A stretch of 64,000 nucleotides of DNA from Thiohalocapsa sp964524185 (GTDB lineage: Bacteria > Pseudomonadota > Gammaproteobacteria > Chromatiales > Chromatiaceae). Positions 47,600 through 56,195 of this stretch are shown in pieces. Each line of letters starts with the position of its first letter. Positions within the stretch are counted from its first letter, which is position 1. Under the pieces are notes generated by a model, which saw only the letters and a program-made list of their open reading frames with translations, did not search any database and had not been told where the DNA came from. A program made the translations under genes and the position numbers. The stretch lies in assembly GCA_964524185.1 (NCBI GenBank), contig CAZGCI010000007.1, positions 1 through 64,000 of the forward strand, written 5' to 3'.

Positions 47600-48670
47600 T
47601 CAGGTGCTCGCATGGTAGGGACGGCTCAGCTCATGGACCGCCGCCACCATGGCGCCAGCGTGGTCCGGATTCGTGTCCGGATGAATGCCATGGCCAAGAT
47701 TGAACACATGCCCACTGCCGGCGCCATAGCTCGCGAGGACCCGGCCCACCTCGCGGCGGATGCGCTCCGGCGAGGCATAGAGGGTGCAAGGGTCCAGATT
47801 GCCCTGTAAGGCGACCTTGTCCTGCACCAGGCGGCGTGCGTCGGATAGGTCGGTGGTCCAGTCGACGCCAAGGGCATCGCAGCCGGTCTCGGCCATACGA
47901 TCCAGCCATTGGCCGCCGCCTTTTGAGAACAAGACCACGGGCACGCGGCGCCCCTCGGCCTCGCGTGTCAGGCCCTCCACAATGCGCTCCATGTAGCGCA
48001 GCGAGAACTCGCGGAAGTCGCCTGGTGTGAGCACGCCACCCCAGGTGTCAAAGATCATGGCCACTTGGGCACCAGCCGCGATCTGGGCATTGAGATACTG
48101 CGTGACGGCGTCCGCCACCTTGCCGAGCAGCCTATGCATCAGGTCGGGGCGGTCGAACATCATCGCCTTGCTGAGTGCGAAGTGCTTGGTGGTGCCACCC
48201 TCGATCATGTAGGTGGCCAGCGTCCAGGGGCTACCGGAAAAACCGATGAGCGGCACCCGTCCGTCGAGCTCACGGCGGATCACGCTGACAGCGTCCATGA
48301 CATATCCCAGCTCGTCGGTGGGGTCGGGCACATGGATGCGCTCGACATCCGCTTGGGAGCGCACCGGCGAGGCGAAGTGCGGCCCTTCGCCCTCGGTGAA
48401 GTGGAGCCCGAGCCCCATGGCGTCCGGCACTGTGAGGATGTCGGAGAACAAGATGGCCGCGTCTAACGGAAAGCGCTCCAGCGGCTGGATGGTCACCTCG
48501 CAGGCAAGCTCCGCGTTGCGGCAGAGATCCATGAAGCTCCCAGCGCGGGCGCGCGTCTCGCGGTATTCGGGCAGATAGCGTCCGGCCTGGCGCATCATCC
48601 AGACGGGGGTGTAAGCGACGGGCTCGCGGAGCAGGGCGCGCAGCAGGGTGTCGTTTTTGAGCTCACTCAC
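47600..48670 (-). CDS. hemE: Uroporphyrinogen decarboxylase HemE
   Basis: Heme and bacteriochlorophyll pathway enzyme of 356 residues. Motifs: TPVWMMRQAGRYLPEYRE, FPLDAAILFSDILTVPDAMG (catalytic Asp), IGFSGSPWTLATYMIEGG, MIFDTWGGVLTP, LGVDWTTDL and the C-terminal FNLGHGIHPDTNPDH. GTG48670 (VSELKNDTLLRALL) matches the usual N terminus. It is convergent with ptsP and divergent from uvrD; the 284-base spacer to uvrD shows no firm promoter. Confidence 0.95.
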   Translation of the reverse strand: MSELKNDTLLRALLREPVAYTPVWMMRQAGRYLPEYRETRARAGSFMDLCRNAELACEVTIQPLERFPLDAAILFSDILTVPDAMGLGLHFTEGEGPHFASPVRSQADVERIHVPDPTDELGYVMDAVSVIRRELDGRVPLIGFSGSPWTLATYMIEGGTTKHFALSKAMMFDRPDLMHRLLGKVADAVTQYLNAQIAAGAQVAMIFDTWGGVLTPGDFREFSLRYMERIVEGLTREAEGRRVPVVLFSKGGGQWLDRMAETGCDALGVDWTTDLSDARRLVQDKVALQGNLDPCTLYASPERIRREVGRVLASYGAGSGHVFNLGHGIHPDTNPDHAGAMVAAVHELSRPYHAST

Positions 48671-48954
48671 GGGGCAGGATTCCGGGCTGTGGTGGTAACG
48701 AGGCGCGCGGTGAGCGCCCATTTTTGCGGTTGTGCAGCGCGGGGCTGCAGGCCCCTGCTGGTGGAAACGGCGTTATCGTCTCGCGGCGTTCGCCAGCGGG
48801 CGTCTGGAGTACCGCCTCGCCAGAGGACGGCACGCAGCATACTACAGGGCCCCCGACGCCGAGTAATGCGGGCTGTCGTGGCCTGGTGTTTTAATCGTGC
48901 GGGCTGCGAGCAGCCAGCCCCCGCCTCTGTGCCATGTCTCGGTACAATGTCGGC

Positions 48955-51141
48955 ATGGACCTCGACCCAGACCCCATCCTCAGGGACCTCAACCCGGCGC
49001 AGCGCGAGGCAGTGGCCGCAAGCACGGGCAATCGGCTCGTGCTCGCCGGCGCCGGCTCAGGCAAGACCCGCGTGCTGGTGCACCGTATCGCTTGGCTGAT
49101 CCAGGTGGAGCAGGTGCCGCCCTTCTCGCTGCTCGCGGTGACCTTTACCAACAAGGCCGCCCGCGAGATGAAGCAGCGCATCGAGCAGATACTCGCACAG
49201 CCCATCGGTGGCATGTGGGTGGGTACCTTTCATGGGCTGGCGCACCGTTTTCTGCGCGCCCACTGGCAGGACGCTAAGCTCCCGCAACAGTTCCAGATCT
49301 TGGATGCCGACGATCAGTACCGCATGGTGCGCCGGCTGCTCAAGGAGCTGGCCCTCGACGAGGCGCGCTGGCCGCCCCGACAAGTGCAGGGCTTTATCAA
49401 CCGGCACAAGGACGAGGGACGCCGCGCCGAGCACATCGATAGTGGCGGCGACTTCTACCAGCAGCAGATGATCGACATCTACCAGCGCTACCAGACTGCT
49501 TGCGAGACCGCCGGCGTAGCGGACTTCGCCGAGCTACTGCTGCGCGCACACGAGGTGCTGCGTGATCGTCCTGACATCTTGCACCACTATCGTGGGCGCT
49601 TCCGCCACATCCTGGTGGACGAGTTCCAGGATACCAACACCATTCAGTATGCCTGGCTGCGTTTGCTCGCCGGCGACCGGGACAACCTGTTCCTCGTCGG
49701 CGACGACGACCAGTCCATTTACGGCTGGCGCGGTGCCAGAGTGGAGCACATCCAGCGTTTCCAGCGGGATTATCCAAACACCGAAGTCGTCCGTTTGGAG
49801 CAGAACTACCGCTCCACCGGCAATATCTTGACTGCGGCCAACGCGCTCATCGCCAACAACCCGACGCGGCTGGGCAAAAATCTTTGGACCGAGGACGGCG
49901 CCGGCGAGCCCATCCGCCGCTATGCCGCTTTCAACGAGGTGGATGAGGCGCGTTTCGTCATCGAGCGTATCCGCCGCTACTGCGTCGACGAGGGCGTGGC
50001 GCGTGCGGAGTGCGCCATCCTCTACCGCACCACGGCGCAGTCGCGCTTGTTCGAAGAAGCGCTGATTCAGGCCGGCATCCCCTACCGGGTCTATGGCGGC
50101 CAACGCTTCTTCGAGCGCGCCGAAATCAAGGACGCCTTGGCCTATCTCCGCCTGCTGGTCAACGTTCACGATGACGGCGCCTTCGAGCGCGTCGTCAACC
50201 TACCGCCGCGGGGTATCGGGCCACGCACCCTGGACCTGCTCCGCGAACACGCCCGTGCCCACGGAAGCTCGCTGTGGATGGCGGCGCAGGACGTGGTGCG
50301 CGGCAACGCCCTACCGCCGCGGGCGCTTGGCGCCGTGCGCAACTTCCTGGATTTGGTCAGCGGACTGCGCAGCCGCGCCGAGGCGGATGCGGCCGATCCT
50401 GGGGCGCGGGACGCGGCGGATCTGCCGACGCTGATCGGCGACGTCGTGGCGGCCGCTGGCCTGCCGGAGCACTACAAGAAAGAGCGCGACGGGCGCGGCG
50501 TGGACCGCATCGAGAATTTGGAGCAGCTGGGTGAGGCAACGCGGCGCTTCGCCGCCGAGGCCGCCGATGACGAGGGCGATCTGCTCGGCAGCTTTTTGGC
50601 GCATGCGGCGTTGGAGGCCGGTGATGCCCAGGCCGATGATGTCCAGGACGCGGTGCAGCTGATGACCCTGCACAGCGCCAAGGGGCTCGAGTTCCCGGTG
50701 GTTTTCGTCACCGGTGTCGAAGAGGGGCTCTTCCCGCACGCCATGTCTGCCGATGATCCAGCGCGGCTCGAAGAGGAACGCCGACTCTGTTATGTGGGCA
50801 TGACCCGCGCCATGCAGCGGCTCTACCTCACCCATGCCGAGAGCCGCCGACTGCACGGCCGCGAGGAATACCCGATGCCCTCGCGTTTCCTGCGGGAGCT
50901 GCCGGTAGAATTGCTGGAAGAGGTGCGCGGCGGCGGCGTTGCCAAGCCCGCCGTGCAAACAGGGCAGCCGGGAGCTGGTGGCTTTAGCCTCGGGCAGCAG
51001 GTCGTGCATCCCAAGTTTGGCTCGGGCGTGGTGCTGGGCACCGAGGGCTCTGGCAGTCACGCCCGCATCCAGGTCAACTTCGAGTCCGTTGGCGCCAAGT
51101 GGCTGGTGCTGGCCTATGCCCGGCTCGATGCCGCCGGGTAA
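48955..51141 (+). CDS. uvrD: DNA helicase II UvrD
   Basis: Superfamily 1A 3'-5' helicase of 728 residues acting in mismatch and excision repair. Motifs in order: LNPAQREAV (Q motif), LAGAGSGKTRVLVHRIAW (I), AVTFTNKAAREMKQRI (Ia), LVDEFQDTN (II), VGDDDQSIYGWRGA (III), RLEQNYRST (IV), LMTLHSAKGLEFPVVFVTG (V), and ERRLCYVGMTRAMQRLYL (VI). The C terminus contains the Tudor-like RNA-polymerase-binding part (VVHPKFGSGVVL). TACAAT at 48943 could be a -10 box; no LexA box was seen. Confidence 0.96.
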   Translation: MDLDPDPILRDLNPAQREAVAASTGNRLVLAGAGSGKTRVLVHRIAWLIQVEQVPPFSLLAVTFTNKAAREMKQRIEQILAQPIGGMWVGTFHGLAHRFLRAHWQDAKLPQQFQILDADDQYRMVRRLLKELALDEARWPPRQVQGFINRHKDEGRRAEHIDSGGDFYQQQMIDIYQRYQTACETAGVADFAELLLRAHEVLRDRPDILHHYRGRFRHILVDEFQDTNTIQYAWLRLLAGDRDNLFLVGDDDQSIYGWRGARVEHIQRFQRDYPNTEVVRLEQNYRSTGNILTAANALIANNPTRLGKNLWTEDGAGEPIRRYAAFNEVDEARFVIERIRRYCVDEGVARAECAILYRTTAQSRLFEEALIQAGIPYRVYGGQRFFERAEIKDALAYLRLLVNVHDDGAFERVVNLPPRGIGPRTLDLLREHARAHGSSLWMAAQDVVRGNALPPRALGAVRNFLDLVSGLRSRAEADAADPGARDAADLPTLIGDVVAAAGLPEHYKKERDGRGVDRIENLEQLGEATRRFAAEAADDEGDLLGSFLAHAALEAGDAQADDVQDAVQLMTLHSAKGLEFPVVFVTGVEEGLFPHAMSADDPARLEEERRLCYVGMTRAMQRLYLTHAESRRLHGREEYPMPSRFLRELPVELLEEVRGGGVAKPAVQTGQPGAGGFSLGQQVVHPKFGSGVVLGTEGSGSHARIQVNFESVGAKWLVLAYARLDAAG

Positions 51142-51297
51142 TCCAGGGGCTGGCGGCGGTAGCGCCCACTGCCAGCGCGGGGTGAGCCATGCCGGCGCTG
51201 CAGAGGTCTCAGGCCGCGCAACGTCAATTGCACCGGACTAGGTCGTGGCTGTGATTCGATGCGCTGATTGGCGCGCAGACCATGGGAGCGGTGGATC

Positions 51298-51609
51298 ATG
51301 AGGGGCTATGTGCGCCTCTTCCTTGTCCTGTTGGCGGTGCTGCTGGCCTACACGCTTTGGGAACGACATCTGCGCGGCCAAGGCGCAAGCGTGCCCGTGG
51401 TGATGGATGTCGCCGGTATCACGCTGACCCTGGCGTCGCTGCCCTGGTCGCTGGCGGCCCTGGGCTTCTTCCGAGCCGTCAGCTCACCGCTGGCGCATGT
51501 GCTACGCGATCTGGTTTATCTGTTGGTCTTCACTGGCGGTACGGCGCTCAACATCGTGTTGCTGACGGCGGGTCTCCGATGGATCATGCAGCGCCGGCGC
51601 GGCGGTTGA
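51298..51609 (+). CDS. Small membrane protein, function unknown
   Basis: Protein of 103 residues with about three hydrophobic segments (roughly 4-20, 36-58 and 65-92) and a basic C terminus (RRRGG). The hydrophobic pattern and the presence of a start and stop in a gene-sized gap support it as real, but no family is recognised. It lies between uvrD and a TRAP solute-binding protein, 67 bases before the latter. It does not show DctQ features, so calling it a TRAP component would be a guess. Confidence 0.6.
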   Translation: MRGYVRLFLVLLAVLLAYTLWERHLRGQGASVPVVMDVAGITLTLASLPWSLAALGFFRAVSSPLAHVLRDLVYLLVFTGGTALNIVLLTAGLRWIMQRRRGG

Positions 51610-51676
51610 TGGACAACTTGCCCGCCGGGTGCCCCGGTGAGCCCTTTTGCCACGATAGAACGACGAGGAGAAACCC

Positions 51677-52756
51677 ATGCACCGCCGTACTTTTCTCGCC
51701 GGCGCCGCTGGTGCAACCGCTGCTGGCGCCACGCTCGGTGCCGGCAGCGCCTGGGCCAAGCCCGAGCACAAGTGGAAGATGGTCACCACCTGGCCGAAGA
51801 ATTTCCCAGGCCTCGGCACCGGTGCGAACAAGCTCGCCGAACTCATTGGAGAGATGAGCGGCGGGCGGATTGAGGTGAAGGTCTACGGCGCGGGCGAACT
51901 GGTGCCGGCCTTCGAGGTGTTCGATGCCGTCTCCCAAGGCACCGCCGAGATGGGGCACGGCTCGGCCTATTATTGGAAGGGCAAGAGCGAAGCGGCGCAG
52001 TTTTTTTCCACCGTACCCTTCGGGCTGACAGCGCAAGAGATGAACGGCTGGATGTACTACGGTGGGGGCCTGGCACTGTGGACCGAGCTCTACGCAGACT
52101 TCGGTCTGGTGCCGGCGCCCGCAGGCAACACCGGGGTGCAGATGGGCGGCTGGTTCAACAAAGAGATTAAATCGGTTGAGGACCTGCGGGGCCTCAAGAT
52201 GCGCATCCCAGGCCTCGGCGGCGAGGTACTCAAGCGCGCCGGTGGCACGCCGGTGAACCTGCCAGGGGGTGAGCTGTTTACATCGCTGCAGTCCGGGGCC
52301 ATTGACGCGACCGAATGGGTCGGGCCCTATAACGATCTCGCCTTCGGGCTCCACAAGGCGGCGAAGTACTACTACTACCCCGGCTGGCATGAGCCAGGTA
52401 CGGTGCTGGAGGCGATGGTCAACAAGCAGACTTTCGATGACCTCCCCAACGACCTGAAAGCCATCGTGCTCAACGCGTGCAAGGTGATCAACCAGGACAT
52501 GCTTGCGGAATACACGGCACGCGATCCTGCCGCGTTGCAGACGTTGCTGACCGAGCACAACGTCGATCTGCGGCGTTACCCCGATGACGTCATCGCCAAA
52601 CTCCGCGAGCTGTCAGCCGACGTGGTGGCAGAGATCGCCGAGAAGGATGCCTTCTCCCAAAAGACCTTCGCCTCGTACCAGAAATTTCTCAAGCAGGCGC
52701 GGGAATGGAGCGCCCTCTCGGAGCTGGCCTATCTTCAGGCGCGGGATCAGGTCTGA
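51677..52756 (+). CDS. TRAP transporter solute-binding protein, DctP/TakP type, Tat signal
   Basis: Periplasmic binding protein of 359 residues. The N terminus MHRRTFLAGAAGATAAGATL is a twin-arginine signal ending near AWA. The mature protein matches the mannitol/chloroaromatic and 2-oxoacid-type TRAP receptors: MVTTWPKNFPGLGTGANKLA, GSAYYWKGKSEAAQFF, GGWFNKEIKSVEDLRGLKMR and QSGAIDATEWVGPYND. No dctQ or dctM genes are nearby, so the membrane part must be elsewhere. The ligand is probably an organic acid (family inference). Confidence 0.9.
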   Translation: MHRRTFLAGAAGATAAGATLGAGSAWAKPEHKWKMVTTWPKNFPGLGTGANKLAELIGEMSGGRIEVKVYGAGELVPAFEVFDAVSQGTAEMGHGSAYYWKGKSEAAQFFSTVPFGLTAQEMNGWMYYGGGLALWTELYADFGLVPAPAGNTGVQMGGWFNKEIKSVEDLRGLKMRIPGLGGEVLKRAGGTPVNLPGGELFTSLQSGAIDATEWVGPYNDLAFGLHKAAKYYYYPGWHEPGTVLEAMVNKQTFDDLPNDLKAIVLNACKVINQDMLAEYTARDPAALQTLLTEHNVDLRRYPDDVIAKLRELSADVVAEIAEKDAFSQKTFASYQKFLKQAREWSALSELAYLQARDQV

Positions 52757-53976
52757 ACAGCACCGATCTCGGCGGCCGGGTCGCGGGCGACAACGGCCCC
52801 GCGGATGGACCGCTGCGGGCCGCACGCTATCTGGATGATCCGCCGCCGCTGGCGCTCTATGTCCACCTGCCCTGGTGTGTGCACAAGTGTCCCTATTGCG
52901 ACTTCAATTCGCACCGCCTGGCTGCAGCCTTGCCGGAGCGAGCCTATGTGGACGCCTTACTGGCGGACCTGGACGCCCAGGTCGCAGCGCCCGCAGCGGC
53001 CCGGCCGCTGGTGTCGGTCTTTCTGGGCGGAGGCACGCCGAGCCTGTTCTCCGGCGCCGCGCTCAGGCGGCTTCTGGACGGCATTCGGACACGCTGCGAC
53101 CTTGTCCCAGGTGCCGAGATCACGCTGGAGGCGAACCCCGGCGCCGGCGATGCCGGCCATTTCCGTGCCTATCGGCAGGCCGGCGTCAACCGCCTTTCCA
53201 TTGGTGTGCAGTCCCTATCGGCACCGCAACTGCGGGCCTTGGGTCGTATTCATGATCCCAGCCAGGCCCGCGCTGCCGTTGCCGCAGCGCGCGCCGCAGG
53301 GTTCGAGAACATTAACCTGGATATGATGTTTGGGCTGCCCGGGCAAGATCTCGCCGCCGCCCGGGCTGACCTCGATGCGCTGATGGCGCTCAACCCAGAG
53401 CATCTGTCCTACTATCAGCTCACCCTGGAGCCGAACACCGCCTTTGCGCATGCCCCCCCATCGCTCCCGGACGACGATATCCTGGATGCGATGCAGGAGC
53501 ACGGCGTCGAGCGCCTGGCCGCCGCCGGCTTCCGACGCTATGAGGTCTCGGCCTATGCTCGACCCGGGCGGCGCTGCCGGCACAATCTGAATTACTGGCG
53601 CTTCGGGGACTACCTCGGCATTGGCGCAGGTGCCCACGGCAAGCTGACCAACGTCGATGCGGGTGTGGTGGAGCGCCGAGCCAATCGCCTCTCGCCGGCG
53701 GCCTACCTCGCCGCGCCGGAGATGCCAAGTAGCCACCGACGGCTCGGCGACGATGACCTCGTGCTGGAGTTCGCGCTCAACGCGCTGCGTTTGCTCGGCG
53801 GCGTGGAGGTTGCGCTGTTCACCGCGCGCACCGGATTGCGCGCCGACCGACTCGCGTCGGCCCGGGCACGGCTCACGGCTGCCGGGCTGCTGCAGCCACG
53901 GCCCGCGCGCCTCGCGGCCACACCGCTGGGCCAGCGGTTTCTCAATGATGTGGTGGCAGCGTTCGCCGTGGACTGA
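52705..53976 (+). CDS. hemW: Radical SAM protein HemW (heme chaperone)
   Basis: Protein of 423 residues of the HemN-like family. The cluster motif is LPWCVHKCPYCDFN (CxxxCxxC, about residues 58-66). GGGTPSLFS, EANPG, GVNRLSIGVQSL, NLDMMFGLPGQ, LSYYQLTLEPNTAFA and YEVSAYARPGRRCRHNLNYW follow. It lacks CoproIII-oxidase-specific features, so HemW, which delivers heme, is preferred. In this frame no other ATG, GTG or TTG lies between 52705 and the conserved start, so it appears to overlap the preceding gene by 52 bases; a CTG start at 52753 is possible. Confidence 0.92.
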   Translation: MERPLGAGLSSGAGSGLNSTDLGGRVAGDNGPADGPLRAARYLDDPPPLALYVHLPWCVHKCPYCDFNSHRLAAALPERAYVDALLADLDAQVAAPAAARPLVSVFLGGGTPSLFSGAALRRLLDGIRTRCDLVPGAEITLEANPGAGDAGHFRAYRQAGVNRLSIGVQSLSAPQLRALGRIHDPSQARAAVAAARAAGFENINLDMMFGLPGQDLAAARADLDALMALNPEHLSYYQLTLEPNTAFAHAPPSLPDDDILDAMQEHGVERLAAAGFRRYEVSAYARPGRRCRHNLNYWRFGDYLGIGAGAHGKLTNVDAGVVERRANRLSPAAYLAAPEMPSSHRRLGDDDLVLEFALNALRLLGGVEVALFTARTGLRADRLASARARLTAAGLLQPRPARLAATPLGQRFLNDVVAAFAVD

Positions 53977-53989
53977 AGGCCTGCTGCGG

Positions 53990-54018
53990 TTGCAGGGGAT
54001 CGCTGCTCCGCGTATAGT
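53990..54018 (+). promoter_or_regulatory. Probable sigma-70 promoter of rpmE
   Basis: TTGCAG at 53990-53995 and TATAGT at 54013-54018 with a 17-base spacer. It starts 14 bases after the hemW stop and about 110 bases before rpmE, matching a ribosomal-protein gene with its own promoter and a leader. Confidence 0.65.
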
Positions 54019-54127
54019 GATGAGTTTACTGTTAGACAGCCACGACCGACCAGGGTCGCGCGCGCTTGCGTCGTGATCGAGGTGGAGCGGAACGTGGTTC
54101 GGTACGCAACCAGCAGGGCGCAGGGCC

Positions 54128-54328
54128 ATGAAAGCCGACATCCATCCGCATTACCAGGACATCAAGGTGGTCTGCAGCTGCGGCAACAGCTTCACGACCC
54201 GCTCCACCCTGGGCGAAGAATTGCACGTCGAGGTCTGCTCGGCCTGCCATCCGTTCTACACCGGTAAGCAAAAGATTCTCGATACCGGTGGTCGGGTGGA
54301 TAAATTCCGCCGCCGTTACGGGCGCTGA
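54128..54328 (+). CDS. rpmE: Ribosomal protein bL31 (zinc-binding, C+ form)
   Basis: Protein of 66 residues matching bL31 along its length: MKADIHPHYQDIKVVCSCGN, then EVCSACHPFYTGKQK and VDKFRRRYG. The cysteines CSC near residues 16-18 and CSAC near 37-40 form the zinc-binding set, so this is the C+ type used under zinc-replete conditions. No Zur site was recognised upstream. Confidence 0.96.
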   Translation: MKADIHPHYQDIKVVCSCGNSFTTRSTLGEELHVEVCSACHPFYTGKQKILDTGGRVDKFRRRYGR

Positions 54329-54403
54329 GCAGGGTCATCGAGCTTCGTCCGCGACAGCCGTCGTAAACCAGCGGCGCCGCGCGAGACAACCGAGTTCCCG
54401 CCC

Positions 54404-54430
54404 CGGCACCTGCTTCTGCGGTGCCGATTT
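54404..54430 (+). terminator. Possible terminator after rpmE
   Basis: CGGCACC (54404-54410) pairs with GGTGCCG (54420-54426) around a 9-base loop and is followed by ATTTT. It lies 76 bases after rpmE. Stem and T tract are short, so termination is only likely, not certain. Confidence 0.5.
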
Positions 54431-54825
54431 TGGCCGCGTGCAATGCGCGGCCACACTGCGCGCCGTGCAGGTGCACCGCCCGATCGGCTTTCTGCCCCAG
54501 CCCTCCGCCCTAACCCCGCCTTTCGCCCACTCCCGCCTAAGCCGCCGCAAACCCCGCTTTGCAAAGGCTGCGGTCCGATGATCCGTTGCTGCCGGCCACA
54601 TCATGGAGGGCTGCAATAGTGGCAATTGCCCGCCCTACCTTGCGGTCGCGCGCCGATCAGGACATGCTTGACCCTGCGTCGCGGATGCATCAGCGCTTGC
54701 GCGCCACCTGACTGCGCCGAAGAGCCACTCCGCTGCCTGCCACCACCGCTGTTGGCCCGAACCCGACTCTGCCCATTGTGTCGGCACCACCACGCGCACT
54801 GCCCACGACTGAACCGAGACCGCCC
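54431..54825. other. Intergenic region upstream of malic enzyme
   Basis: About 395 bases with no recognisable gene. Open frames here lack family features and a plausible start. It presumably holds the malic enzyme promoter. A TTGACC at 54668 is not followed by a good -10 box, so no promoter is called. Confidence 0.4.
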
Positions 54826-56085
54826 ATGTCGAATGCCGAGAGCTTCGTTGATGCCGATGCCGATCTAAACGCGGCGGCGCTGGCCTACCACGCCGAGCCC
54901 AGCCCAGGGAAGACGGCCATTGAGATCAAGAAGCCCGCCAATACGCAGCGGGATCTGTCGCTGGCCTACACACCCGGCGTCGCGGAACCGGTGCGCCGTA
55001 TCGCCGCGGACCGGGCAGCGGCCTACCGTTATACCAACAAGGGAAATTTAGTGGCGGTCATCACGGACGGTAGCGCGGTGCTGGGACTCGGAGACGTTGG
55101 GCCGCTCGCGAGCAAGCCCGTGATGGAAGGCAAGGCGGTGCTGTTCAAGCACTTTGCGGGCATCGATGTGTTCGACATCGAGGTCCATGCCCGCCATCCG
55201 CAGGAGTTCATTGACACGGTGCGACGCATCGCACCGACCTTTGGCGGGATCAACCTCGAAGATATCGCCGCGCCGCACTGCTTCGAGATCGAGCAGATCC
55301 TGATTGAGGAGCTGGATATCCCCGTCTTCCACGACGACCAGCACGGCACGGCCATCATCATCGCCGCCGGCCTGCTGAATGCGTTGGAGCTCCAAGAGAA
55401 GCGTCTAGAAGACGCGCGCATCGTCGTGCTTGGCGCCGGGGCTGCTGGCATCGCGTCCATTCGCTTGCTCATCACCCTCGGCGCACATCGGAACAACATC
55501 TTCGCCGTCGACCGCAAGGGCGTGATCCACACCGGCCGGCGGGATCTGAATCCTTTCAAGTTCGGCATCGCTGCCGATACCGACCGGCGCACCCTCGCCG
55601 AGGCCATGGATGGCGCCGATGTCTTCATCGGTGTATCTGGGCCGGACTTGGTGTCGCCCGACATGCTGGCCTTGATGGCGCCGCGACCCATCGTCTTCGC
55701 GCTGTCCAACCCGGTGCCGGAGATCCGTCCAGAGCTGGCCCGCAGTGTGCGCGATGACCTGATCATGGCCACCGGGCGCTCAGATTATCCGAATCAGGTC
55801 AATAACGTGCTCGGCTTCCCGTTCATCTTCCGCGGCGCATTGGATGCCCGTGCTTCGCGTATTAACGAGGACATGCAGATTGCCGCGGTGGCCGCGCTCA
55901 AGGACCTGACCCGCGAGCCCGTGCCGCAATCGGTCCTCGATGCTTACGGTCTCGATGCCCTCGTGCACGGGCCTGACTACATCATCCCGAAACCCTTCGA
56001 CCCGCGGCTGCGCGAGCGCGTTGCCCCGGCCGTGGCGGAGGCCGCAGTCAAGAGCGGTGTCGCCCCGCCCGCCGCCGAACGCTAA
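54826..56085 (+). CDS. Malic enzyme (malate dehydrogenase, oxaloacetate-decarboxylating), short form
   Basis: Protein of 419 residues converting malate to pyruvate, CO2 and NAD(P)H. Motifs: AYHAEPSPGKTAIEIKKP, LAYTPGVAEPVRRIA, YTNKGNLVAVITDGSAVLG, KHFAGIDVFDIEV, DIAAPHCFEIEQIL, VFHDDQHGTAIIIAAGLLNA and VLGAGAAGIASIRLL (nucleotide binding). It ends after the ME domain and lacks the phosphotransacetylase-like domain of MaeB. ATG54826 is preferred to the GTG at 54778. It starts a C4/TCA run with mdh and citrate synthase on the same strand. Confidence 0.94.
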   Translation: MSNAESFVDADADLNAAALAYHAEPSPGKTAIEIKKPANTQRDLSLAYTPGVAEPVRRIAADRAAAYRYTNKGNLVAVITDGSAVLGLGDVGPLASKPVMEGKAVLFKHFAGIDVFDIEVHARHPQEFIDTVRRIAPTFGGINLEDIAAPHCFEIEQILIEELDIPVFHDDQHGTAIIIAAGLLNALELQEKRLEDARIVVLGAGAAGIASIRLLITLGAHRNNIFAVDRKGVIHTGRRDLNPFKFGIAADTDRRTLAEAMDGADVFIGVSGPDLVSPDMLALMAPRPIVFALSNPVPEIRPELARSVRDDLIMATGRSDYPNQVNNVLGFPFIFRGALDARASRINEDMQIAAVAALKDLTREPVPQSVLDAYGLDALVHGPDYIIPKPFDPRLRERVAPAVAEAAVKSGVAPPAAER

Positions 56086-56195
56086 CCCGACGAAAGCGGG
56101 CTTAGCGCTGTCCGGGCAGGAGGCAACAGACCGCTGTCCAGCCAGCCAAACGCCCGGCACCAATTCGGGGCCGGGTCCCTACCGGAGGAGCTGTC

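Noticed and set aside
48890..48955. Possible LexA box upstream of uvrD
   Set aside because: No CTG-N10-CAG palindrome is present; the nearest CTG and CAG have the wrong spacing.
51298..51609. Small membrane protein as the DctQ subunit of a TRAP transporter
   Set aside because: It has about three hydrophobic segments, no recognisable DctQ pattern and is shorter than usual; no DctM is nearby.
54288..54825. Short open frames between rpmE and malic enzyme
   Set aside because: No family similarity, no ribosome-binding sites and low-complexity translations typical of random high-GC frames.
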